A stretch of 37,500 nucleotides of DNA from Hirudo medicinalis (taxonomy: Eukaryota > Annelida > Clitellata > Hirudinida > Hirudinidae). The stretch covers positions 61,349 through 98,848 of the forward strand of contig MPNW01000995.1 of NCBI GenBank assembly GCA_011800805.1, written 5' to 3'. Positions 10,101-20,524 of the stretch are shown one piece after another; position 1 is the stretch's first letter, and every line of letters starts with the position of its first letter. The notes beneath the pieces are model-generated. The model saw nothing but the letters and a program-made list of their open reading frames with translations. It did no database searches and was not told the DNA's origin. Made by a program: the position numbers and the translations under genes.

Positions 10101-13100
10101 AACCACATCACAAGGACGAGAATTCACGTTCCCCCTTCGTGCGATGAATGCGTGCAGTGTGAATTAATGCACCACGTCATTTGAATTTTTTATCAACAAC
10201 AGAACTGCAGGAGTTTGTGTGAAGAGAAGCATAGTGAAACCATAAATCCACGTCATGTTGGATTATTAACATCCGCCATTATTCACGTAAGATGTTCTTT
10301 TGGATTGGTCCATTTAGAATCCAAGTACAACTGCTGAGTGAAAATATTCAATTCTATAATTCAAAGTCTCGGTGAATTGAACACGGTATATTTGTCTTTA
10401 AAACTGGCCAGCATCACCAGCATCATCGTCATCATCATCATCATCATCGAGTTGAAATGAAAGAGTCAGGTTTCGAGAATAGAAATTCCTCGGGAAAGTT
10501 TTAGCACTAAGAAGCATAAAGGGATAAAATGAACTCTCAAAAACACGGAGAGATGGAAAGGCTTTCAAGACAATCGAGGACCACCGCGGATGACCGGGTC
10601 TTTTTGTGAAGGATTCGCATCGGGCTCCGTGACCGAGCGCACGCACGTTCCGCTCCTCTTTGTAAGAGCAACACCAGGATCATTATGATCATTATCAGTA
10701 TTCAATTCAAACAAGAGAACCGAAATTAGAGCCTCAAAAAAAAAATTCACCGATGAAATTGTACGATTATTGTGCGATCGTCCGAAGAGTGCGATGAAAT
10801 AAATTCGAGAGTTGGAAAGGCACTGTGAAATTGCTCTCAGAAATCAATCTTTAAATGAAGGACGCCCTCTTTTGATGCGGGCACGACGGGTTCTTCGACG
10901 AGTCCGAGGAGACTTTCGGAAAAGGACGGACGATTCCGACGGTGCGCCATCCGGTGCCGATCGGAAAACGACGGAATGCCGAGAGTCGAGACGATGACGG
11001 TCTTCAGTGTAAGTCGCAAGTTTTACGCAACAACAAAACAACAACTTCGGGGAAAAGCGAATGAAATGGTAAATTCAAATGGTTTTCGTACTTGGGCACC
11101 AAAATGGTCATGTCCGGCACGAACATGGAGTCGTCTCTGAACAGTTTCGTGTACCTGATCAGGATGACCTCAAAGGATCCTTGCTTTATCAAGCTTATCT
11201 GGTCTTCTTGGCTGATTTCACAAAATCCTGGAATAAAAAAAAAATAGCGATTCTTTAAGAAAGAAATATTTATTTCAGGACTGCCTGAATATCGAGCCTG
11301 CCTCCAATATTTCACGGAATCCCGCCGTTCGGCTTCCATTTATTAAACAATTTAAAAAAGAAATAAATAATATTTTAAAAAATATTCTGGAGAATCAAAA
11401 TTGCGTCAATCGAAAAGACCAGCGAGCGCTTCCCCTCAGGTGAAGGATGCTTCTAATCCCGGTGAGGGATGGGGTTCATTTGTCAGCGAGCATTTAGCTG
11501 CACAATGAATTCTTTCCGTTGCTCCGTGTTTCCCTTGAAAATCCCAGTCACACCGGGAGCATAAATGGCTATCAATAAACAGCCTAAAAAGCATGAAAAG
11601 GGGTCCGAAACGAAGACCGAGATGGCCTCAAAATGACTCCCAAATTCAAGGAAATTCAGCTTCTTATTTGCATGAATTTTAAAAACATTATCCTCCTTCA
11701 CGAGCAGGAAATATAAATCCAGACGTTCCGAGCAGCCAGAAAAGATGCTATTATCGAGCGTAAGACATTATAAGCAAAAATGGCATCTTTAATCCAGACA
11801 ATTGTTCTGGTGAACTGACTGACCACCCAGTCTCAATGAAGGTCGATAAATACGACCACCGAGTATGTAAGTCCTTCGTGGGAATAATTTAGGAGCAGTC
11901 CCAGACGTGGACATGAAAAGGTAAAAAAACCACGATTGAAAGTCTTAATTAGTTAAGGATGCAAGTAATGAATGACACAAAAAGATGAGATTCTTTCATG
12001 TTGAGAAAGTGCACATAAAACCTGACTTTAGTTGTAATCGGACTTTGGAGGTCCGACGTCTCCCGCCCGGAAGTAAGTCAATGCAATCACCCACGTCGAT
12101 GTTATTATTGGTCTCCAAGTAATCGATATTATTATTGGTCTCCGAGTAATCGATTCGAGTCACGTCGGCAACCTCCGTCACACCGATTCTCGTGACGCCG
12201 CTCGATTCATTTAAATTCCTTGCCGTCGGAACCGACTTACCGACGAATCGACGTCCGGCTCTAAATTTATAAACCTCTCGACAGACTGATTCCGAAAGCA
12301 CCGATACCCTAAACGCGTTCGAAATCGGACGTTCGAAATGGAAAGCGGTTTTGGAAAGCGGGGATGGTTTTAGGAGACTCACCTGGAAGGCGTTTGCTGA
12401 ATTTAACCACTCGCTGTATCACTGGCGTCATGTTGTCCACAAAATGCTTCCACACTTCGTTGGGGTTCAAATCCGAGTGCTTGAAAAAAAATCGAGTTTA
12501 AAATAGTAAAACGTCGTTCGCCTCGGAGACAATGAAATTAAGTTAAAGACATCGAGTTAGGCCGGAGAGGCGAGACGAAAAAACCGTGCTTCGAGCGACA
12601 TTTTCGACCGTCGAGAAGAGCCGAGTCACTGCTGCCAAAAATGTACGTTTAATGACGTTTCACGATCACTTTCTAATGAGCGTGGATTTCATGTATTCAT
12701 AGCAGAAGTTTTATGCACGTTTCTCACATATTCGGATTCATAAAACCATTTAGCTCATTTTTTTTGAAGTCGCGGCAACGGTTTTGAAATGAAACAGGTT
12801 GCACCAAAAAGTCATTTCACATCCTTAATTAGGTCTGCCTGTCAATACATGCATGTCAATACATGCATGTCCGCTGATAACAAAACAAACAGAGCATATG
12901 GGCAAAAAACCCAAGAGAACTGTGCACCTTATAGGAAATGTCCCTGATTAGAATTGGTTCTATGTCACGTTGCAGACCAACCTTTGCATTACTGTTTGTT
13001 ATTTGCTCTTAAGTTCTCCTAATTAGTAAGTAGTAAGTGAGTTTATTTATATAGCGCCGTAAGCGTGAGCGTCAGGGGCGCTTAGACCATTCATATAGCG

Positions 13101-16100
13101 CCGGCTCCCAGGGGCGCTTTGTGGTGGTGCAAGCCGGGTTTCGAACACGACACGTAACGACTGTTGCTTTTACCGTCGTTCGCAGGAACGCTACCCTCTG
13201 AGCCAACTTGCACCCCAATTCACTAATTCACCTTCTACATCCTACCTCCCCGACATGCTTATACATTGGCAAACACTAAACGATCGTTCTCGATCGGTTT
13301 GTCGGTCACCTGTCCGGTCTTCCGAGCTTCTTCGAACCTTTCCAATCCCTCGCAGATCTTTCCGCCGGTGTAAGGACAGGTGGAGGAGTGAGCGGTCGTA
13401 ATGGTCTCGATCACCTGGCGAATAAGACGATCGATAAAACGGTTCGATGCAAAACAAAATTTATCTCGGGCATCGAATAAAGACAAATAGGTACTTGGCC
13501 TATCAGTTCCAGTTTCCCTTGAGGAATGGGACCCTTGACTTCCCGGAGCGTCAAACTGCTCAGTCCCCTGGCCAGGCCGCCACATAGATTTTCTTCGGCA
13601 AACGCGTTGGCGCTTTTCATGCGATGATGATTGTCGACCGCAACCTGACTCCTTCCGTGGTCGGTCGGATCGGCAGAGGACGCCGGTTTGAAACTCGAGT
13701 CGGAGAAGAAGCTTCGTCCGTTCATCTCCAGATTAACGGCAGGCAAAGCAGAGTAATGGGAAGATTCTAGAGCATTGGAATTCACTGCAGTAGGGTTGCA
13801 AAGGCTGAAAGAATGATTGTCAGAATGTCTAGGGAAAGATTTCAGGAAGCCAGACTCGATGCTGGAGTTTTCGTCGTCGTCACTGGTCATGGATTCCGTC
13901 TTCACGACCACTCCCGACGACTCCTCGGAGTTTGAAAAAGTATGGCACGGTCTTCTCTCTTGGATGTCATTTTGGAAGTTAGACTGGAGAAACATGGTTG
14001 CACTCCTGCCAGATTTTTTCAAGCTAAGCACATCCTCTCGATTGGCGGCACCCGAGACCCCCCAATGGTCGGTTGTCAGACCAGAGGGATGAGGAGAAGA
14101 GTCCAGACTTAACCAGGCAGACGATTTGCGATCCGCACCGGTTCTTCCCGCCCCGATAACCATTCTTATGGGGATCTCCCCTTCCTCTAGATGTTCTGAA
14201 GATGAAGAATTTGTTAATTGGAATCCGTTTTTGTCCCACGCCGAAGAACTCTGCATGCCCGTTTCCCTGGACAAGTTTTCCAAAGAACCATAGTTCGACC
14301 TCAGGGAATTATCACAATTCTGGACTTCCTGTTTGACATGCACGCTTCCATGCTGACCGTCGTTCTTGCTAGACACAAGATGGAAATTTGATGAAAACTT
14401 CTCATCAAAACTGAGTCTGCCATTGGTACTGGTGCTGTTCTTGAAGTGATCTCGAGACTTAGCCATCGAGTTCAGAGAATCGTGGTCAGAATACAAAAAT
14501 TGCTCTTCTGGCTCGGACTTGATCACCCTCTGGTAGCCTGCTACGCTCAGCCTGGGGACGGTGTTGATTTGCTGGAAATGATAATGAGAATAATTATCGG
14601 GGAACTCTGTGCTTTGCAGACTGAGGGTGGTTGCGATAGAACTGTTCGAGTACATCCTGTTGTATCGCGAAGCACTTTCATTTGAAGGTTGCTGTATGGG
14701 AGGAGGGGGCAATGAGTCATTCGTCTGACCTTGACATTGTTTCAACCTCTTCGGTCGCCTGCCCAATCGCGAGCCTGCAGATAAATGATCATCATCATCA
14801 TCGCCAGAATTTAATAGCAAGCTGAGAATTCAATTTTATTTTTATAAATTTCATTCCTGCCATTAATATTTAATGCAAATGTACTGCAAAAAATCGAAGG
14901 GAATTTTATTTTCGTTTATTTAATTTCAATTTTTTTCATAACAAATGTGCTTTCGGAAGTGTTGGACGTGATGCATCCTGGGGAATAATGATAATAATAA
15001 TAATAATAATAACAATAACAACAATAATAACAATAACAACACCAATAATAATAATAATAAATTATTGGAGAAAAAAGTCAGCCATCAATCTCTCCGGAAG
15101 CACTCATCTCGCCTCCTGAAGAACAGTTTGAGAAGTAATAAAAGATGACTTTATTGATAATATGGCTGCTCCACGCTAATTCAATTAAAGCGCCACGAAT
15201 TTATCAGCATGCATATTTCAAGAGATTCCCGAATAAAATTATCATCTTCCTTTTTGACTGAAGGCCAGACAAATTTGGCACGATTTCTGAAGCAGGCTCG
15301 CATACTGCAGGAAGTTAAAATTAGAACATCTGAGGACACAAGTCGACAAAACCCACCGCAAGAAGTAAGGAGGCCAACTATTACGAGCTACTGCATGGCT
15401 CTTATTGGTGAAGGAAATAATATTGCGCAATTATTTAATAAAAACGTTTCTGATGATTCCATCCATCCATCCATCCATCCATCCATCCATCCATCCATCC
15501 ACCCATCCATCCATCGATCGGTCTCCTGTTGCCTCGAATAATGCACCTCTACCCATAAAGAGATATATTTCATAAAGTTAATTGGACGAAGGATAAATTT
15601 AGAAGGCATGTTAAACTATGCAAACATATGGAGTATGAAAACATGGATTTCAAAGACACGATCGGAAGGCACACAGGGTCACGAGGTCGATGCGTCGCAC
15701 AGGTGATCCGACGTCCAAATGCCAGGATCAGCTTGGTTCCAAACCATATCAGGAAGATGTAAAACGGTTGACCACGTGACACCGAGACAGCTCAGACGAG
15801 CTGGAAACGTTGGTTCTGGGAAGGAGAGGATTCGTCGGACGTCACCAGACGAATCAGAAAAAGAAGAAACAAACGTGAATAAAATTGAAGCCGAAGTTGG
15901 AGGCTATTAAGAATAACTCTGACACACTTTTATCTGACCAAGTTTACTTTGCATTTTCTAAGACCTGCCAGATATTCAAAGAGACAGAACTAAGAGCCAG
16001 AGGAGGGGAAGACATACTTAACATTTAAGAGATACAATATCGGTATTTTGAATGCAATTATGCTATTGTAATGTTGTGATACTAAACATTGCATGCATGC

Positions 16101-17341
16101 GAGGTACCGATGCAACGACAACTGAAGGGTGGTGTCAGTGGCAGCCATGAACCACAAAATGCACGTTCGCAGGGGTAAACCATCGACACGGAAGCACAAG
16201 TTTCTAGAGACCTTAAACAGCATTCGAATGCCAACAGAGAGAGCACAGACTTATGTTTGGCTTCCAGCGTGACTGCAAGGCTTGTCGAAAACATCTCCAT
16301 TGCACACGTCCTCAAGTGCCATTCATGAATCCGCAATCACTCATCTCTGATTGTCCGCCTGGCCCATTGCCACCAGCATTATCATTACTACGGAACCATC
16401 ATCATCGCATTAAACAGNACATCTCCATTGCACACGTCCTCAAGTGCCATTCATGAATCCGCAATCACTCATCTCTGATTGTCCGCCTGGCCCATTGCCA
16501 CCAGCATTATCATTACTACGGAACCATCATCATCGCATTAAACAGGAATCACAATCATCATCAGTTCCCATCATCTTGTGACTTAAACCTATTATCTATC
16601 AAACTGATATCAAATAAACTATTCACCACCATCACCGTCACTGTCGTCATCGTCGTCATCATCACCATCATAACCATCATCAAGTCATCATGGTCATAAC
16701 ATGACGATCGTTACAACAAGATATCCACCTCCCACAGATGCGTAATTCATTCATCCTTGAGCATCTCATTAACCAAATAACAAATGAGAAGCCAGATTTC
16801 AATCCGTTCGTAAATGAATTCGTGAATCTCTAAAGTCGTTCAATCCCTGAGTCTCACTTTGAACTGAGAGAGGTTTTGCATCCTTACACAAGTTCTAGTC
16901 AGCGGTGGCTTTCAAGGCCGCCTTGTGCATAATAATAACCAGATAGGAAAATTGCTGTTTTGATAAAGAAATCGTAAATATACCGAGATAATGAAATGAA
17001 CTTCTATTTCATGAGACAAAGTCCGATTGAGCATTCTTAAAATAGACTGTGCAGGGCTACTCATGAGTATCAAAGAATTATCTTTAATAAGTTCATGCTA
17101 ATTGTTCATAACTTAGTTATAAATATTCATAACTTAATTATAAATATTCCTCCAGTTACGCTATTAATTAGTTCTAATGACTAGCATGATCTCACTCAGG
17201 CCAACACAACTTTTAACATAACGCACCGTCAATAACAAGGTTTTATAATAATAATAAAAATAATAATATACAATAATAATAATAATGATAATGATGATGA
17301 TGATGATGACGACGACGACTGTGCTGATGATGATGACGATG

Positions 17342-17384
<43 letters not shown>

Positions 17385-20300
17385 TAACAACAACAATAAT
17401 AATAATAATAACAATAATAACAACAACAACAACAATAATAATAATAACAACAATAATAACAACAACAACAATAATAATAATAATAACAACAATAATAACA
17501 ACAACAACAANATAATAATAATAATAATAATAATATAACAATAATGTTGATTATCAATTATAATTACAAACTTATTAATTAATAATAATTATTATTCGAA
17601 TAATAATATTAAATATAATTTATTATAATTGTATTAATATAATTTATTAATATAATATTAAATATAATTTATTATAATTATATTATAATTATTATAATAA
17701 TTATTCAAATAATAATAAATATAATATATAATTATAATTAATAATAAATCAATAATTATAAATGATTAATATTTAATTTATTAATTATAATAAATCAATA
17801 ATCATTAATTATTATTATTATTAATTATAACATTATTATTAATTAATAATAATTATTAATAATTACAAATAATACAAATAATATTACAAATAATAATAAT
17901 AATATTAATAATAAATATAATACATAATTATAATTATAATTAACAAATAATAATAATTATTATTTGAATAATTATTATAATAGTAACCATCTTATTATCT
18001 TATTATAATCAAACAATATTATTATTGTTATTATTATTTTAATAATATTATTATTATTATTATTAAAAAAGCAATATTATATTAAATTAAATAATTATTA
18101 TTATTATTATTTTTATAATATTTTATTTTAATTATTTTAACAATTTTATTTAATAATTATTTTAATTATTAAAATAATAATAACAATAATAATAATATTG
18201 TTAAAATAATAATAATAATAATAACAAGAACAATAATATAAGTCACACCCCTCTGAATGGAGCTTGTAATCGTGAGAGGATCGATAAAGATGTTCTAACC
18301 CTAACCCTTGAACAATTATCCTCAGTTGATCGTTGATCAGAGCGATTTAAATTATATTATATTATAATTAATGAATTAATTGGATTAATAAACTTATTCA
18401 ATTTAATAATTTAATTTAATTAATGAATCAATTATTGGAATATATTATTAATTTTTAATACATTAATTGTTTTAATAAATTAACCAAATTAAGCCTCTGC
18501 AAATCAATCATAAAAACACATACACAACACGCACACAAAACAATACACATACAATGACAAACACATACAAGACAAACACATAAAAAGCAACACGCACACA
18601 AAACAATACACATACCAAACAAACACATAAGTACCAACACGCACAAAAAACAATACACATACAAAACAAACACATAAGAAGCAACACTCACACAAAACAG
18701 TACACATACAAAACAATACACATACCAAACAAACACATAAGTAGCAACAACAACAATAATAATAATAATAACAACAATAATAACAACAACAACAATAATA
18801 ATAATAACTCCTGCAATTGCTATTACCACAAGTAACCTCTACCATCTATTACCATCAGTAACGACCTCTAAGATTCTGAGGCTGAAGGTCATTTTCAGTC
18901 AGAAGCAGTTTTAATTCCTAAAGCAACAACAGTTATTTCCAGAAAGTTTCTTAGCCTGTCCACCTCTCATTACAAACTGAAACCAATGTCCTATCCGCAG
19001 TTGATCGATTTTTAAAAATGACCGCTTATCTCAGGTCCCCATTCACTACCAGGAGGTTGCATCTTGAAATCCTTGAAGGTTCATAACTTTGCCTTAAATC
19101 CACTAGCACGAAGTACTCAGGTAATGAATAAGAATAAGATGCTGAGAATGAAGAAGAAGAAGAAACACTTTGCGATGAAAAACAATGACATTCGATAAAT
19201 TAATTCTCTCGGCAGTGGTGAGTGGTTGATTCCTAAGAAATGCATCCAATCAAATGCCACGAAACGCCAGACTACCTTCTTTTGACATGCCGACCATTTT
19301 GCATTTTTTCAGTCGACAAAATTGGCAGCTGTTTCTACTGACGGGAGTGATTTCGCACTTCTCGTCATTTGTGCACCTGTTCGTCAGTCCCTGTGTCAAG
19401 CATCGTCGGAAAAATCCCTGAAATCAAAAACAAAATCATTTCGTTAAATTGAAAACTAGTTGAAAACATGCACTTAACCAGTCAGACGGTTGCAACGAAA
19501 TGACTAAAAACATATACAAGTAATTATGCAACAGATGAATGAACCTCGATATCGAAAATGACGAAGAAAGTCCAAGACACTTAAAATGCTTAACGTGGTC
19601 GCTCGATCCTCGTGTAGTTTTGTGAATCTTTTGTTAAATTTCGTAAAATGGAGAGTCTCTCATTTAATGGAGCGTGTACATTGGCAGGATCAATAGATTG
19701 TTTCCGCTCGACTCCGGAATTCTTTGGGATGAGGAGTAGAAGTCGGGGAGGTGAGACGGTGATGTGGGTGGAGATGCATCGGGTTGCGTTTGTTAATCAG
19801 GATTTAGAAGGAGATAAACTCTTCGCTCGCTCTGATTTTAATGACAATCCCCAAGTGTTTCCAAGAGACGAAATTAGAAAACTAGGCTCAAGAATTTATG
19901 AAATTTAAGAAAATAACCCCAGAGGCAAATATTACGCGTTGATATTATCGGCAGTGATTATAATAATCAAGAAATAATTAATTTTACTTAAAAACAACAC
20001 CGGCTGTTCAAGTTATACGTAAACAGTTGATCTTCATTACGTTTATTAATTCTGTCTGATTGCCGGAAGCTATCAAAAAGTAACTCGGTTCATATTTGAG
20101 AGATCACAGGAATGCCAACAATCCAACAAATGTTCAGCTTTCCTCTCTTTTACTTGATCCTTCCGAAAGAACACCCTTCGGTCGTTTATCTCCACTTATT
20201 TCCCTACACGTAGACCTCGGCCAATTGCTTCCAGGAAAGGTGAATTTGTGGCACAAATAAATATGAACCTCTGTTGTGCGTTGACAGTCGTTACTTAAAT

Positions 20301-20479
20301 GATAGCAATCGTTGGAACTGAAATGACAACAAAATGACGACAAGCAAACGAAACGGAATGATCGACAAACCGACCTTGCAACCCTCGCAGGAGTCCACCC
20401 CGTAGTGGAAGCCAGAGGCTTCTCCCCCGCAAACCCTGCATGCAGGGTTGGGCGGGCGATTAGTGGCTGTACTGGTCAT
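7000..20479 (-). CDS. Orphan nuclear receptor, NR1-like, nine exons, about 765 residues
   Basis: This is a ligand-regulated-type transcription factor acting in the nucleus. Nine exons join in consistent phase and sum to a multiple of three (2298 coding bases). Residues 14-78 are two C4 zinc fingers: C-X2-C-X13-C-X2-C with P-box CEGCK, then C-X5-C-X9-C-X2-C. They are followed by the extension [17 protein letters not shown]. Residues 83-509 are a Ser-rich hinge. The ligand-binding domain runs from about 505. It has the signature around [19 protein letters not shown] (586-604), a DRVGL motif (681-685) before helix 9, and AF-2 helix PLHEEVF (754-760). The fingers and LBD resemble NR1 receptors (E75/Rev-erb, E78, PPAR), while GSRxGRR recalls the knirps group. 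The exact subfamily, possibly an invertebrate NR1 orphan, cannot be settled by eye. The start at 20479 is fixed by an in-frame TAA two codons upstream. Confidence 0.92.
7337..7429 (-). CDS. Receptor exon 8: helix 8-9, uncertain 3' splice junction
   Basis: The acceptor is TTAAATCCAG. It encodes [20 protein letters not shown] and on to YIHMQRTRP. Only a phase-1 donor can join exon 9. The join that best fits the family (RTRP then DSYDDFF) needs a GC donor, CCAG|GCTGGT, at 7336-7335. The alternative GT donor GGT|GTTCTT ends the exon at 7331 and inserts two residues. Confidence 0.8.
7896..8007. repeat. 21-bp minisatellite, five copies
   Basis: The unit CCAATCGATGGGTTCTTATCA starts at 7901, 7922, 7943, 7964 and 7985; the last copy has one substitution. 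As the unit is a multiple of three, both strands stay open and spell short peptide repeats (SPIDGFL and IGDKNPS). These are not genes. Confidence 0.97.
8950..9040. repeat. (CAT)n/(CAC/CGT)n imperfect microsatellite adjoining the exon 7 donor
   Basis: A CAT/CAC/CGT triplet tract runs up to the GTGAGT donor of receptor exon 7, read as GAT/GGT/GAC on the transcribed strand. Confidence 0.93.
9042..9172 (-). CDS. Receptor exon 7: helices 6-8
   Basis: The acceptor is TTGGCACAG and the donor CCTG|GTGAGT (phase 1). It encodes [20 protein letters not shown] followed by [16 protein letters not shown], matching the F-A-x-x-F-N-x-L-x-L-x-D-x-E pattern of NR1 receptors. Confidence 0.94.
9173..11091. other. 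Receptor intron 6 (between exons 6 and 7)
   Basis: No exon is supported. It has CAACA-type repeats at 9415-9470, GAAC/CACG runs at 9685-9708 and an ATC run at 10410-10450. The GC-richer stretch at 10860-10995 is open in several frames but is skipped, because exons 6 and 7 join perfectly. Confidence 0.8.
11092..11227 (-). CDS. Receptor exon 6: ligand-binding signature, helices 4-5
   Basis: The acceptor is TTATTCCAG and the donor CCCAA|GTACGA (phase 2). It starts with the second half of the conserved PGF motif and encodes [20 protein letters not shown], the most diagnostic block of the ligand-binding domain. Confidence 0.95.
11228..12382. other. Receptor intron 5 (between exons 5 and 6)
   Basis: No gene is seen. 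It contains a 27-bp tandem duplication at 12098-12151 (GTTATTATTGGTCTCC type), which makes an apparent repeated peptide in a minus-strand open frame that should not be called. Confidence 0.8.
12383..12479 (-). CDS. Receptor exon 5: helix 3
   Basis: The acceptor is a T-run ending TTTCAAG and the donor CCAG|GTGAGT (phase 1). It encodes [20 protein letters not shown] and KRLP, the helix 3 block that precedes the receptor signature. Confidence 0.93.
13026..13214 (-). mobile_element. tRNA-derived SINE, copy 1, in receptor intron 4
   Basis: On the minus strand the head (13214-13126) is tRNA-like. GGTGCAAG and CTTGCACC form an 8-bp acceptor stem. An A-box TGGCTCAGAGGG and a B-box-like TGTTCGAAACC sit at the usual places. 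The body contains two degenerate repeats of TATAGCGCC ... CAGGGGCGCTT, a sequence type common in marine invertebrate repeats. Clear target-site duplications were not found. Confidence 0.75.
13265..13414 (-). CDS. Receptor exon 4: ligand-binding domain helix 1-2 region
   Basis: There are exactly 50 codons, phase 0 at both ends, and the intron to exon 3 is only 80 bp. It encodes [16 protein letters not shown], the AH-x-x-TC pattern seen after helix 1 in NR1 receptors. Donor is AAT|GTATAA. Confidence 0.88.
13495..14774 (-). CDS. Receptor exon 3: C-terminal extension and long hinge
   Basis: This 1280-base exon starts at acceptor TTATCTGCAG and completes the Gly of [12 protein letters not shown]. 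It then encodes a Ser/Asn-rich, low-order hinge with three SUMO consensus motifs (IKSE, VKQE, VKTE at about residues 167-170, 229-232 and 373-376) and an acidic SDDDEN patch. It ends in helix 1 of the ligand-binding domain (KLELIGQ) at donor CAA|GTACCT. Confidence 0.92.
15459..15518. repeat. (CATC)n tetranucleotide microsatellite
   Basis: CATC/ATCC runs about 13 units with one interruption (CACC). Reads in the frames are poly-IHPS or WMDG and not genuine proteins. Confidence 0.97.
16291..16545. repeat. 127-bp exact direct duplication separated by one N
   Basis: Bases 16291-16417 and 16419-16545 are identical, with a single N at 16418. This is the pattern of two contig ends that overlap but were joined with a placeholder, so a real tandem duplication is less likely. 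Confidence 0.9.
17240..18240. repeat. Low-complexity AAT/AAC and AT-rich block
   Basis: It starts as ATA/ATG/ACG triplets, becomes (AAT)n(AAC)n to about 17545 (with an N at 17511), then nearly pure A+T to 18240. Poly-Leu, poly-Ile and poly-Tyr open frames here are artefacts. Confidence 0.95.
18525..18750. repeat. 47-bp minisatellite, four to five imperfect copies
   Basis: The recurrent order is AACACATAA, then GCAACACGCACAC, then AAAACAATACACATAC, rich in A and C. A short (AAC/AAT)n run follows to about 18808. It creates a Cys/Val-rich minus-strand open frame that is not a gene. Confidence 0.9.
19276..19417 (-). CDS. Receptor exon 2: second zinc finger
   Basis: The acceptor is GATTTCAG and the donor AAGAAG|GTAGTC (phase 1). 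It encodes [15 protein letters not shown] and on to [17 protein letters not shown]. The spacing C-X5-C-X9-C-X2-C is exact for a nuclear receptor second finger. An extra Cys follows FFRR. Confidence 0.95.
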
Positions 20480-20524
20480 TGTTTATCCAAAGGGATGCGA
20501 TAGCAATTGCACTTCATAGCAGTC
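20375..20524 (-). CDS. Receptor exon 1: 5' UTR end, start codon and first zinc finger
   Basis: The acceptor TTATTTCCAG ends at 20525, so an untranslated exon should lie further upstream. ATG is at 20479 with context AACAATGA. The coding part is 35 codons, ending exactly after the P-box CEGCK at donor AAG|GTCGGT (phase 0). Confidence 0.92.

Larger units (their letters stand above)
14775..19275. other. Receptor intron 2, 4.5 kb, repeat-rich
   Basis: It separates the second zinc finger from the hinge exon. It holds (TAA)n at 14989-15062, (CATC)n at 15459-15518, a 127-bp duplication around an N, CAT-type repeats at 16625-16690, a long AT-rich block and a 47-bp minisatellite. No exon is recognised. 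Confidence 0.85.

Noticed and set aside
10837..11044. GC-richer stretch, open on the minus strand, as a possible extra receptor exon
   Set aside because: Exons 6 and 7 join in perfect phase and family alignment without it, and its translations are basic and unlike any receptor segment.
11996..12382. 128-residue minus-strand open frame with a repeated TNNNID peptide
   Set aside because: It lies in receptor intron 5 directly after the exon 5 donor, and the peptide repeat comes from a 27-bp tandem duplication.
17164..17557. Long poly-Leu, poly-Ile and Tyr/Cys open frames
   Set aside because: They are readings of AAT/AAC microsatellite sequence in different frames.
18298..18310. CTAACCCTAACCC, two telomere-like units
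   Set aside because: Two units occur by chance in AT-rich DNA and there is no longer telomeric tract.
18455..18845. Cys/Val/Phe-rich minus-strand open frames resembling membrane segments
   Set aside because: They are produced by the 47-bp AC-rich minisatellite and an adjoining triplet repeat.
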